Below, in pieces: positions 31,683 through 42,097 of a stretch of DNA of 64,000 nt. The stretch lies in assembly GCF_963259705.1 (NCBI RefSeq), contig NC_081840.1, forward strand, positions 3,365,562-3,429,561. The letters are read 5' to 3'. The notes below the pieces were generated by a model, which saw only the letters and a program-made list of their open reading frames with translations, did not search any database and had not been told where the DNA came from. Made by a program: the position numbers and the translations under genes. The DNA comes from Myotis daubentonii. Its lineage: Eukaryota > Chordata > Mammalia > Chiroptera > Vespertilionidae. How positions within the stretch are numbered: position 1 is the stretch's first letter; every line of letters starts with the position of its first letter.

Positions 31683-33616
31683 TTTATTTATCTATCTATT
31701 TATTTATTTTAAATTAAATCTTTATTGTTCAGATTATTACATTTGTTCCTCTTTTCCCCCCCCATAACTCCCCTCCTCCCAGTTCCCACCCCACCCTCCG
31801 CCCTCACTCCCCACCCACTGTCCTCATCCATAGGTGCACGATTTTTGTCCAGTCTCTTCCCGCATCTCCCACACCCCTTTTCCCCCCAAGAATAGTCAGT
31901 CCATTCCCTTTCTATGTCCCTGATTCTATTATAATCACCAGTTCATTCTGTACATCAGATTATTTATTCACTTGATTCTTAGATTCACTTGTTGATAGAT
32001 GTGTATTTGTTGTTCATAATTTGTATCTTTACCTTTTTCTTCTTCTTCCTCTTCTTAAAGGATACCTTTCAGCATTTCATATAATACTGGTTTGGTGGTG
32101 ATGAACTCCTTTAGCTTTTTCTTATCTGTGAAGCTCTTTATCTGACCTTCAATTCTGAATGATAGCTTTGCTGGATAAAGTAATCTTGGTTGTAGGTTCT
32201 TGGTATTCATCACTTTGAATATTTCTTGCCACTCCCTTCTGGCCTGCATAGTTTCTGTTGAGAAATCAGCTGACAGTCATATGGGTATTCCCTTGTAGGT
32301 AACTGAGTTTCTTTCTCTTGCTGCTTTTAAGATTCTCTCTTTGTCTTTTGCTCTTGGCATTTTAATTATGATGTGTCTTGGTGTGGTCCTCTTTGGATTC
32401 CTTTTGTTTGGGGTTCTCTGTGCTTCCTGGACCTGTAAGTCTATTTTTTTCACCAGGTAGGGGAAGTTTTCTGTCATTATTTCTTCAAATAGGTTTTCAA
32501 TATCTTGCTCTCTCTCATCTTCTGGCACCCCTATAATTCTGATGTTGGTACGCTTGAAGCTGTCCCAGAGGCTCCTTACACTATCTTTGTATTTTCGGAT
32601 TCTTTTTTCATTTTGCTTTTCCGGTGGGGTGTTTTTTGCTTCTTTGCATTTCAAATCTTTGACTTGATTCTTGCGCTCCTCTGGTCTGCTGTTGGGAGTC
32701 TGTATAATATTCTTTATTTCAGTCAGTGTATGCTTAATTTCTAGTTGGTTCTTTATCACAACATCGAGGGTCTCATTAGATTTCTTGTAGATCTCATTAA
32801 GTTTATCGGCAATTTCTAGAAAATTATTGAAAGACCTTAAAAGTGTGGTTTTGAGCTCTATATCCTCCAATTCTGACGTTTGTGTCCTGTTTCTTTGTCT
32901 CCGCAATTTTTTATGCTTTCTTGGTGCACCCCCTAGTGGTCTTTGTGCGCAGTCTTGTTGTGGTTAAGCCTTGATTGTTGTAGGTAATACTGGGGGGGAT
33001 TTGACCTCCAGGCCAACTGGCTGTGAGAATCACCTGTGTCTGCAGTGGGAGAACTTCTGTCCTCTAGGGTGGTGCTAATCTAGCCTTTGCCTGAGGCTAT
33101 CCGGCAAATGCCTCTGTGCAGGGCTTGGGCGGGGCGGGTCCCAGGGGATCAACAGGGCGGTCAGAGCAAGCAGTTATGGCTGCTCTCAGTCCGGTCCCCA
33201 GGGGTTCTGCCTCTCAGAGTCCCAGCAACCACTGCAAACCTCAGAGAGAAAGCTGCCTTCGAGTTCCAACCGAAGCCAGACAGGCCCGCTTCTCCTGTTT
33301 GAGTCTGGGTCCCTAGAGACTCGCCCGGAACTGGAGCTCAGAGTCTGCGACTCCCTCCTGATTGAAAACGCCAACCGCGCCCTCCGCCGCCAGCCCGCTC
33401 CGCATGCACTCCACACCTTAGTATTTTACTTCAGCACTGCGCCTCCTCTGAGTCTCGGTATGTTTTTCTCTTTCCTCCTAGTTGTAGAACTTCCACTCAG
33501 CCAGCCTTCCTGTGGTTCTGGATGATGTCCGTTCCGTCTTTTAGTTGTATTTTTGAAGTGGTGGTGCGAGGCAGCAAACTCCGGCATTAACCTATGCCAC
33601 CATCTTGGTTTTTTTC
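31683..33616 (-). mobile_element. Full-length HAL1 (half-L1) retrotransposon
   Basis: A 1.93-kb element on the minus strand bounded by a perfect 16-bp target-site duplication AAGGTGCATCTATTTA (31667-31682 and 33617-33632). Its 5' end reads AACCAAGATGGTGGC, containing the CAAGATGG YY1-type site found at L1 5' ends. A roughly 0.7-kb 5' region is followed by a single L1 ORF1-like frame (32055-32906). The sequence then passes straight to a 3' region with G-rich segments (GGGTGGGGAGTGAGGG), an AATAAAG polyadenylation signal and an A-rich tail. No ORF2 is present, and the intact ends with one duplication show that it inserted in that form. HAL1 elements of this kind are known from several mammals, including microbats. 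Confidence 0.92.
32055..32906 (-). pseudogene. HAL1 ORF1 (L1 ORF1p-like RNA-binding protein), one stop
   Basis: The frame runs about 283 codons: 209 residues from 32906, one stop, then the rest of the frame to a TAA at 32055. The first third has heptad-like Leu/Ile/Asn-rich helical sequence typical of the ORF1p coiled coil (around residues 12-70). The middle contains the NIRIIGVPE segment of the RRM domain, followed by ENLFEEI and QEAQRTPNKRN. The C-terminal part has ARREWQEIFKVMN, YPAKLSF and a LKEFITTKP stretch, the C-terminal domain of L1 ORF1p. The stop at 32277-32279 is UGA, in the same frame as both halves; a CGA Arg codon changed by CpG decay would explain it. The frame opens with TTG; I see no ATG between it and the upstream in-frame TAA, so the original start is probably lost too. 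ORF1p is the nucleic-acid chaperone of L1 particles. Confidence 0.9.
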
Positions 33617-33632
33617 AAGGTGCATCTATTTA

Positions 33633-34111
33633 ATACACACATTTGAGAAACGTACGTAAACATATGCAAACGATATGTGGCATTATTTTTGCATTGAAAG
33701 TGTTTCATTAAAACCATATTCTACTGTGCATTTAATTCTACAAGTTGTGTTTGTTTGTTTTTTAACTCGTCAACATACTCTTTGAGCCATCCAAGCTGTA
33801 AACAGACATCTAGTTCATCTTGCAAATTGCTGTCTAGTTTTCCAGGCACAAACATGCCATTTTCCAACTACGTATTTTCCGACGACGGGGGCTTTTTTTT
33901 TCGGTTTTGCCATAAGAGACGATGCTGTGATGGACACTCTTACACCTGTTGGTCCGTGTGAGAGTCCCTCTGGGTCCAGGGTGTGCGTGTGTGGTGGATG
34001 GAATACATGGACAGGCTGTGCCATGGGGCCTCCTGCCTCTTGCGTCTTGGCTGGCCTTGGGGCTCGCTTTGACTGCTAGACTCCGCCCCTTGATGGGAGG
34101 AGCTGTGTCAG
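33633..34111. other. Unassigned sequence
   Basis: No gene recognised. The first 200 bp are AT-rich and may belong to the same old repeat debris as the other side of the HAL1. Confidence 0.4.
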
Positions 34112-34120
34112 CGCGCGCGC

Positions 34121-34162
<42 letters not shown>
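34112..34162 (+). repeat. GC/GT dinucleotide microsatellite
   Basis: GCGCGCGCGTGCG followed by about 36 bp of GT. It is a strong Z-DNA candidate. Confidence 0.95.
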
Positions 34163-34164
<2 letters not shown>

Positions 34165-34455
34165 TTAAGCAAGTCATTGCTTGGCCCACTCCCAGTCACC
34201 AGCAGCCTGGTCCCTCCCCTCTGACATCCCAGCCTGGCTTTAGGGTCAAAGGTCCCTCGGGCAAAAACCATCCTCAGCTCAGCAGCATGTCCCTGGACCA
34301 ACCACCCAACAGGACAGAGGAGTGAGGGGAGAGAAGAGGCAGAGCAGTTTCTGCAGCCTTGCCCTCCTCCCTGCCCTCCCAGCTGAGGGAGGCCCTGGGG
34401 GAGGAGAGGGATGGCTGTGGGGGGTGGAGTGTGGCTCTGTCTGCTGTGTCTAGGC

Positions 34456-34690
34456 TGGTGATGGCGAACCTACGACACGCATGTCAGAGGTGACACGCGA
34501 ACTCATTTTTTTGTTTGATTTTTCTTTGTTAAATGTCATTTAACTATATAAAATAAATATCAAAAATATAAGTCTTTGTTTTACTATGGTTGCAAATATC
34601 AAAAAATGTCTATATGTGACACGGCACCAGAGTTAAGTTAGGGTTTTTCAAAATGCTGACACGCCGAGCTCAAAAGGTTTGCCATCACTG
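34456..34690 (+). mobile_element. Nonautonomous hAT element, family A, copy 3
   Basis: Same element as at 7080, 235 bp, with the 8-bp duplication GTCTAGGC at 34448-34455 and 34691-34698. The first two bases of the left end read TG where copies 1 and 2 have CA. Confidence 0.92.
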
Positions 34691-34698
34691 GTCTAGGC

Positions 34699-36980
34699 CT
34701 TTCTTCTCCAGAGAGTTCTGCTGTCCTCTCTGTGGGCAAGTCTGTGATGCCCGAGGGTGCTCCTGGGAAGGCAGGGACAACCAGTCCACCCGCCCCACAC
34801 ATGCTGGCCAGCAGGTCGGCTGGGCGCCTGGTCGGCCGGGTGGGTAGCTATGCTCATCTTGGTGCAGAAGTTAGGGGCATCCCAAAGGAGATGCATCTTG
34901 GAAGGTCAGTTTCTAACCTTCCTGTAGCTCCTTCCAACCCTCCTGGTCCGCGTAGATGTGGGATGCAGCCTGTGGGGCCGCGCCTGAGCACGGGGTTGGG
35001 GCTGCCCCGGGAGCTCCCGAAACACGCCAGCCCGTGTCCATCAGGCACGAATCCCAGGCCACAGGGGCACCAGGCTCAGCCGTCACCCCCAAACCGGCTG
35101 CCCAGCTCCGATCGACCCCAGCGGACACGGTCCCCTCACCTGTGGCAGCAACGTGTCACCCCTGCGCCTACATACTGGCCAAGCCCACCGCTACCCACGG
35201 CATGAAACACCCAGACATCTGCCCACCTTGAGAACAGGGCACTGACAGCCTCTTCTGTTTAAAGGCACAGGTGGCCCATCTCCCCATCCACACTGTCGTC
35301 ATGTCCTACCCAGTTCTAGCCACGGCGCGGCCCTGGCATCGGGCTAAGCCTGAATCTCCTTGTTCCTATCCCATCGGATGAAGCCTGGCCTGGCCCAGCC
35401 TGGCCCCCTCCGCCTCCCCAGGGTCCAATGAGGGGTGAACCAGCTTCCTCTCAGCCGTCTTCAACCTCAACTGCAAGTCCAGGGAGAAGGGCAGCGCTGA
35501 CCCCCGCTGTCGCCCCCCCCCCCCCCCCCCCCCGCACAGTGCCTGGACCGTAAGGCCAGCTGTGCACTAATTCACAATCAGACCTGGGAGCCAGGAGGGC
35601 CCAGGGCCGCAGCAGCCGACTGTCTCTGGGGCCCTGGAAGCCCCAGGGGACCACTCTGGGAGGCCGGCTGGGTCTCCCGTCACAGACACGGGTTCCCGGC
35701 CGTGCACCTGGGAGGAGACGAGCAGCTTGCAGAAAGCGGGTGTGGCCGAGCTGCGTGTCGGGGGCTTTGGAGCCAGCGCTGGGCCTGTCCGGCCTGAGGT
35801 GCTACTGGCCCACAGCCGCCTCGGTGTGGGTTCCCCGCTGCCCCTCTGGGAAGGCCCTGCTCCCCAGGGAACATCCCGTCCCTCCTGGCAGGTAGCCCCA
35901 GAGCACGAGGGGTTCAGGACTTCGGAGGTGGCGACACCCCGTCCCAGGTGTGGGCCCAGGGCCCCTCACTAGTTGTGCTCACCCCCCAGTTGCCCTTTCC
36001 CAGGGAGGCATTCTCCTCCATCTTCTGCTGCCCAGACTCGGGGGTCCAGGAGGGAGGGGGTGGGCTGCCTTTCTCCCGGGAGCAGGGTGCCCCAGGCGCC
36101 AGGCGGCGGTATAACAAGCGCCCTGCCTTCTGGACCGCAGCCCCTGCCTGCACTGCTGGTGGGCCCGCCCAGCTCCCAGCCCCTGCAGGGGGGAGGGGGG
36201 GGAGGGCGGGGATGGGGGGATGGGGGGATGGGGGAGTGTGTTCCCCCGCCGAGCCCCTCAAGCCCCTCTGTGACTCTGCCTTCTACTTGGGTCCCACATC
36301 GTCTGTGCTCCTGTCTCCTCCCTTCCCCGTGTGCCCCGTTATGGAAGCTGTGCTTCAGGGGCCCAAAGGGAACCCCGATGCTTCCACTGGGGGGGTGCCC
36401 CTCCCCTCGGCCCCCTCCCCCCTCCATCCCTCCACACCGCCTCCTCCTCCCTGCAGTCAGGCCCCAGTGGCCCAGCGTGGCAGCCTCTCTCCCCATGGCC
36501 CAGGAGCCCTGCGGCACAGCAGGCTTGGGGGGCCCAGGACCCTGCCTCGGCCTCCTCCCGCCTAACTCTCAGGCTCTCGTCACTCTTCCTCTTCCCCCTC
36601 GTTCCTGTCGGGACTGCAAGATACAAAGCTTTTCTGTTGGTTTCACGTTTCCTTGAGTTTCTGGTGATCCCTGCGGCCCACGTCCATGAGCTCTGAAGGC
36701 GCGGTCTCCTGTCCACAGAGCGCCCGCGGTCCCTCCCGCCCTCCGGGGCTTGGTGCTGCCTGTTCACGCACACTGGGCTTTGCCGCTTCCTGCCCGCCTT
36801 CCCGACCCTGTCCTTTCAAAGCCAAGCCCGTCTCCTGTCAGGGCCTCCTCCAGGCAGGGACCTGGCTGCCCGTCAGCCTTCCAGCGCCTCTCCATCCCCC
36901 ATCGCTGTCAGCACAGGGGAGATGCCCAAGGAGGGAACCTGAGCAAACACAGGACTGGACCAGGAGGGCGGCAGTGCACC
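34699..36980. other. Unassigned GC-rich sequence, 2.3 kb
   Basis: No gene recognised. Landmarks are a 21-nt C run at 35513-35533 and a G-rich stretch with repeated GGGGGAT words at 36187-36240. Confidence 0.45.
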
Positions 36981-37152
36981 TGGAGGAGGCCTGGAGGGGT
37001 GTGGGGGTGGAGGGGTGAGGCCTGGGAGGGGTGTGGGGGTGGAGGGGTGAGGTCTGGAGGGATGTGGGGGTGGAGGGGTGAGGCCTGGAGGGCTGTGGGG
37101 TGGAGGGGTGAGGCCTGGGAAAGGTGGGGGGTGGGGGTGGAGGGGTGAGGTG
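36981..37152 (+). repeat. G-rich minisatellite, about 30-36-bp unit
   Basis: About five copies built from GGAGGGGTGAGGCCTGG and GAGGGGTGTGGGGGTG words, with indels between units. The minus frames read as Pro/His-rich runs without meaning. Confidence 0.88.
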
Positions 37153-38234
37153 TGGGAAGTGGCTCCTGGCTCCTGCAAGGCCAGGGAGAGCACAGAGGGC
37201 GAGGTCCCACAGACAGCACCCTGGGTCCCTCTGAGGGGAGGGGGGGGGGCGCTGGCTCAGGACCTGCCCAGCCAGCCACGTGCTCAGGTCAGGGAGTGCC
37301 CGCGCCCACCTGTGCCTGAACCCCCAGGAGCCGCGGTCCTAGCCACAGGGGTCCGTGGGAGCGGAGCCACCAGCCCGGAGGACATAAAAAGCCCCTCTTG
37401 CCAGGATTGGCCCTGCCCGGTGCTCACGCGTGTTGCCATCTGCCTCTGCTGCGCCTGCCCCAGGCTCCCACCTTCCGGCAGGGGCTGGGGAGCGGCACGG
37501 GGCACACCACGGGGAACTCAGTCCGGGAGGCCCCCAGATGGACCCCTGGCTGGCTCTGCCGGCTCCTGGGAGGGTTAGGTCTCTGTCCCCCAGAGCCTGG
37601 CCTGGAGCAGGCGGGTCCCATCTCGCATCTCAGCCCAGGGGAGCCCTCTTGGCTGCCCCGTCCCCCGCCAATGCTGCCTCCATGCCTCGGTCTGCTGGGA
37701 GCACACTCAGGATCCCACTTCAGTTTTACAGACGGCCCCTCCCCCTCCCCTCACACACATCCCCCCCCCCCGGATTTATTTTTAAGGAAATAATAACAAC
37801 AGCAATTAGCGATTGCCTTGCATGGTTCCAGTAGAGGAGCAGTGTGAAGGACAGCCACGCGGGACAGCTCCTCCAGCCTTGCTTGGAGGGGGCGGGAGAC
37901 AGCTTGGCAGGAAGACAGCCCACCCAGCGCGGGCTTGGGGGTCACCCTCGGGCCTCTGCACCCTGGGGCCCTGAGCTCGAGGTGGGGGGGGTGGCCGGGC
38001 GGGGTTCAAGCGCACACTCCAAAGGGAGGGACATCAACATCGACAGACAAGCTAACAGATCAAACACTTCAAAGAGAAGCAGAGCGCCCTGAGGAAGCTA
38101 AGCGAGCGGCCCCCAGTCCCCACACCGGGGACGCAGGCTCCTCCTGGCCCTGCGCGGGGCTGGGCCGCCATCCGCATCCCAGCCCAGAGCCGGGACGTCC
38201 TCAGGGACCACATGACCAGTCACTGTGCTCTCCG
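37153..38234. other. Unassigned sequence
   Basis: GC-rich, with an 11-nt C run at about 37761-37771. No gene recognised. Confidence 0.4.
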
Positions 38235-38370
38235 TGCCCAAGCACTCACAGGGGCTAATTAGCGCTTTTAATATGCAAATCAGAGCCCGGCAGATTAAAT
38301 CTAGGAGAAAAAAAACAACCCAGCTGGTGAATATGTTATTTTAATTATTACTCCAAAGAAAATATGGGCT
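38235..38370. promoter_or_regulatory. AT-rich island with homeodomain and octamer-like sites
   Basis: Inside GC-rich surroundings this stretch holds a perfect 10-bp palindrome GCTAATTAGC (38254-38263), a canonical octamer ATGCAAAT (38273-38280), an AGATTAAATC segment and TATTTTAATTATT. It contains no recognised repeat. The look is that of a conserved noncoding enhancer, but conservation cannot be seen from one sequence. Confidence 0.4.
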
Positions 38371-38494
38371 GGCTTAAGAGGATGGCAGGCAGGCGGGCGG
38401 GGCGGGAGGAAGGGCCTTGGTGAAGGGGAGGCACCCTGCTGGGAAGGGGCTGGGAGACCGCTGGTGGGGGTGAGGGCCCAGGAGGGGACCGGAC

Positions 38495-38645
38495 ACTTTC
38501 CCCCTGGGGCTCAGTTTCCTCATTGGTAATATCTGGAGCTTGGATAAGATAATTTCATTCATTCATTCATTCGTTCGTTCATTCATTTATTCAGCAGATA
38601 TTTCCTGACCACCTGCCTGCTGCATGCCCGGTGCTATGCCAGCAG
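38495..38645 (+). mobile_element. MIR/L2-like remnant with TTCA repeat
   Basis: GGGGCTCAGTTTCCTCATTGG is a typical MIR/L2 segment. It is followed by a TTCA tetranucleotide run (38551-38592) and CAGCAGATATTTCCTGACCA, the pattern of an old mammal-wide repeat end. Confidence 0.5.
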
Positions 38646-38658
38646 CAAGGTCCCTTTT

Positions 38659-38892
38659 TATTTTTATTAAATATATATATTTATATATAATGATTTCAGA
38701 GAGGAAGGGAGAGGGAGAGAGATAAAAACATCAATGATGAGAAAGAATCACTGACCGGCTGCCTCCTCCCCCCCTACCCTACTGCGGGTCGAGCCCCAAA
38801 CCTAGGCATGTGTCCTGACCTGACTGGGAATCGAACGGTGACCTCCTGGTTCATAGGTCAACGCTCAACCACTGAGCCACACCAGCTGGGCC
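38659..38892 (-). mobile_element. Ves-type tRNA SINE
   Basis: Reverse-strand copy with a long AT tail (TTTTATTTTTATTAAATATA) and a head ending GAGCCACACCAGCTGGGCC. The target duplication CAAGGTCCCTTTT (38646-38658) against CAAGTTCCCTTTT (38893-38905) has one mismatch. Head type: CCTCCTGGTTCATAGG. Confidence 0.95.
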
Positions 38893-38905
38893 CAAGTTCC
38901 CTTTT

Positions 38906-39368
38906 CAATGGGGCTTGTGTTGTAGGCGGGAGGCGGGCAGTCCACAGTAACACCCATAAATGAAACCAGCCCAGCCGATGGGTGCTGAGAAGGGAACCAG
39001 GAAGCGCCCGATGGGTGGCAAGGAGAGGCTCTCCTGAGAAATGCCACCGATGCCCTGGCCGGGAGGACCAGGAGCCAGGGGTGTGACAAGCACAGTCCCC
39101 GGACACGGAGAGTCCCCAGGCCCCGGGGCCCGGATCATCTTGGATGATGGGAAATAGAGGAGCCGGGAGATGCAGGACATCCTCAAGGTGAACAGGAAAA
39201 TTCAGGGGAGCTGATCTGACTGTCTCATTTTTCCAACGAGGTTCAGGACGGAAGGCTGACTGGGGTCCTCGTCACTTTGGCTCCAGGGACACAAGACACT
39301 GACCCAGTAAACCCAGGAGATGATTGTCAGGGAGGCAGGGGGGCTCTGCATGGAATCTCCTTCCCGTG
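38906..39368. other. Unassigned sequence
   Basis: No gene or repeat recognised. Confidence 0.4.
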
Positions 39369-39928
39369 AGAGCGTGTGTGTGAGAGAGTGTGTGTGTGAG
39401 TGAGAGAGAGCGTGTGTGTGTGCGAGTGTGTGTGAGTTTGTGTGTGAGTGTGTGTGAATGTGTGTGAATGTGTGTATGTATGTGTGTGTGAGTGTGTGTG
39501 TGTGTGTGAGAGAGCGTGTGTGTGAGTGAGAGAGAGCGTGTGTGTGTGAGTGTGTGTGAGCTTGTGTGTGTGCGAGAGTGTGTGTGAGTATGTGTGTGAG
39601 TGTGTGTGAATGTGCGTGAATGTGTGTATGTATGTGTGTGTGAGTGTGTGTGTGAGAGAGAGTGTATGTGTGTGTGAGTGTGTGTGTGAGAGAGAGTGTG
39701 TGTGTGTGAGAGAGCATGTGTGTGTGTGAGAGAGAGAGAGAGCGTGTGTGTGTGAGAGAGGGCGTGTATGTGTGTGTGAGAGAGTGTGTGAGTGTGTATG
39801 TGAGAGAGCGTGTGTGTGTGAGAGAGAGCATGTGTGTGTGTGAGAGAGAGAGAGAGAGAGCGTGTGTGTGTGATAGAGAGCGTGTATGTGTGTGAGAGAG
39901 AGAGAGAGTGTGTGAGTGTATGTGAGAG

Positions 39929-39968
<40 letters not shown>
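39369..39968 (+). repeat. GTGTGA/GAGA complex microsatellite
   Basis: About 600 bp of GT repeats mixed with GAGAGAG, GCGTG, AATGTG and TATGTATG words, ending in a purer GT run. Blocks such as GAATGTGTGTATGTATGTGTG recur about 155 bp apart (near 39468 and 39618), showing block duplication. The open minus frames (Thr-His runs) are artefacts. Confidence 0.94.
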
Positions 39969-39971
<3 letters not shown>

Positions 39972-40416
39972 CCGTGCGCAGGTGCACACAGCCGGCGCCC
40001 TTGGCTCTAACCTAACGTTCAGCGCCTGCGCCCTTGAGAGCTCCAACACTTCCTAACGGGTTCTCACCCTCCAGCTGGAGAGCGGGCCCATTGCCCGTGT
40101 CCCCTGACGCCGACACGCGAAGTCCGCCGGCTGTGCCGACAGGCTTGCTGCTCCGACGTCCCGGCCTGGCGTCCGGCTTCCTGCGTGCCTTTGCCTTTGT
40201 GGGAAATGACAGAACAAAACGTGGAGACCCAGGTGTGTCGTAGCTCTAGTCACATGCGGGGGGGGGGGGGGGCGAGTCCCACTTTCTTGGGAACAGGAGC
40301 AGACAATGGACAAACAAAGGAGAAATGTCTTCCTCTCCCCACTCTGCCTGGAGGCAGCGGGGAAATGCTTTGTACAGGGCGAAGGAGGGGAGGCCGTGCA
40401 TGATGAATGAAAGCCA

Positions 40417-40418
<2 letters not shown>
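39969..40418. other. Unassigned sequence with a poly(G) tract
   Basis: Contains a 15-nt G run at 40258-40272. No gene recognised. Confidence 0.4.

Positions 40419-40449
<31 letters not shown>
40419..40449 (+). repeat. GA microsatellite
   Basis: About 30 bp of GA directly before a 5'-truncated SINE. Confidence 0.92.
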
Positions 40450-40455
40450 ACAAGA

Positions 40456-40658
40456 TGTGGCTCATTGACCCGTGAACCAGGAGGTCATGGTTCGATTCCC
40501 GGTCAGGGCATGTGCCTGGGTTGTGGGCTCGATCCCCGGTGTTGGGTGTGCAGGAGGCCGCCGATCAATGATCCTCTCGCATCATTGAAGTTTCTATCTC
40601 TCTCCCTCTCCCTTCCTCTCTGAAATCAATAGAAATATATTTAAAAAAACAACAACAC
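40456..40658 (+). mobile_element. Ves-type tRNA SINE, 5'-truncated
   Basis: Starts within the head at TGTGGCTCATTGACC and continues through GTGAACCAGGAGGTCATGG, GATCCCCGGTGTTGGG, the stem region and CTCTGAAATCAATAG to an A-rich tail. The outer bases of the tRNA head are missing. Confidence 0.92.
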
Positions 40659-41170
40659 AGAGACACCAGAGAGGAGAAAGCCGGTGTCAGAGAGGAGGGG
40701 AGCAGAGAGAAGAGACAGAGCAGAGAAGGAGCAGGAGGAGGGGGGAGGAGAGGAGGCAGGAATGAAGGGATGAAGGAGGAGCATGGGGAGAGGAAGGCAG
40801 AGAGCAGCGGGGGGGGGGGGGGGCGTGGGTGGGACACCCCCGGTGCAGGCGGGTGGCGGGCTCCAGGGCCAGCTCCCACCTACACACCTCATTCAGCGAG
40901 GCAGGCTGTCCACAGCGCCCACGGACAGCTGCAAGGACTCAGATGCCTGCCTTTCAAGGAAACACGTTTGCAGAGCATATGGGTGCCTCTGGCTCCTGCA
41001 TCCCATCGGGAAGAAAGGCCAAGGGCCTGGCTGCACCCCAGGGCTGGACGATGGCTGTGGCCAGAGAGCAGGCTCCAGTGCCCCAGGTTCCTGCGAGTGG
41101 CCCTGGGCAATCACACCTCACGCTGCACAACCTCCCCCTGGAGGAGGCACTGCTATGCTTGGCCCCATTT
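40659..41170. other. Unassigned sequence
   Basis: Purine-rich at 40680-40810, then a 15-nt G run at 40809-40823. No gene recognised. Confidence 0.4.
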
Positions 41171-41178
41171 TAAAGATG

Positions 41179-41402
41179 CGCCCTAGCTGGTTTGGCTCAG
41201 TGGATAGAGCATTGGCCTGTGGACTGAAGGGTCCAGGGTTTGATTCCGGTCAAGGGCACATGCCCGGGGTTGCAGGCCCAATCCCCAGTAGCGGGCATGC
41301 AGGAGGCAGCCGATGAAAGATTCTCTCATCATTGATGTTTCCATCTCTCTCTCCCTCTCCCTTCCTCTCTGAAATCAATAGAAATATATTTAAAAATAGT
41401 AA
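41179..41402 (+). mobile_element. Ves-type tRNA SINE, near full length
   Basis: One of the best-preserved copies: GCCCTAGCTGGTTTGGCTCA at the start, GACTGAAGGGTCCAGGG head type, GGTTTGATTCCGGTCAAGGG B-box region, and CTCTGAAATCAATAG with an AATATATTTAAAAA tail. Target duplication TAAAGATG at 41171-41178 and 41403-41410. Confidence 0.96.
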
Positions 41403-41804
41403 TAAAGATGAATGAAATGAGGCTTTGACAGTTGGAGTCACCTGACCCAGGTCAGATGGTTGCAGCAGAGACCAGCTGGCCTGCAGAGCCTAAAACAGCT
41501 ACTATCAGGTTTTTTACCGAGAGCATTTGCCCACCTTGTCTTAGAGCCTCGCCGTGGCCCGAATGTTCATGTTCCCGCAAGTTTGCATATTGAAATCCAA
41601 AAGCCCTACAGGGCGGGACCTGGACGTGGGCCCTGCCCCAGCCCACCCCTCCTTGAGCACTGATTTCTCTATTATTTTGTACAGATGTACCGAAGTAGGA
41701 CATTTTCATGACATCCGCTTAGGTGAGTCTACAATTCGGGGATGTTTATTTACTGAATTTATAGAGCTGTACAATCATCACCATAATCCAGTTCTTTTTT
41801 GGGT

Positions 41805-41871
41805 CCATCCTCACCCAAGGATATTTTTTCCATTGATTTTTAGAAAAAGTGGAAAGGAGAGAGGGAGGGAC

Positions 41872-41935
<64 letters not shown>

Positions 41936-42097
41936 TCAATGTGAGAGAGACACATCAATTGGTTGCCTCTCGCACGGGCCCTGACTGGGGCCAAGGATCA
42001 AGCTTGCAACCGAGGTACATGCCCTTGACTGACATCGAACTCTCAACCCTTCAGCCCACTGCCCGCACTCTGTCCACTGAGCAAACCAGCCAGGGCA
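41805..42097 (-). mobile_element. Older bat tRNA SINE with expanded GA run, in L1
   Basis: Plus-orientation landmarks are CCTCACCCAAGGATATTTTT, a 56-bp GA run (41876-41931), AACATCAATGTGAGAGAGAC, GGTTGCCTCTCGCACGGGCC and a head ending GAGCAAACCAGCCAGGGC. The GA run grew from the purine-rich body of the SINE. Confidence 0.92.

Noticed and set aside
33755..33961. Short open frames in the AT-rich stretch right of the HAL1
   Set aside because: Below 70 codons, no recognised motif, and present in several frames.
41179..41250. tRNA gene with A and B boxes
   Set aside because: The boxes belong to the tRNA-derived head of a SINE; the cloverleaf is not preserved.
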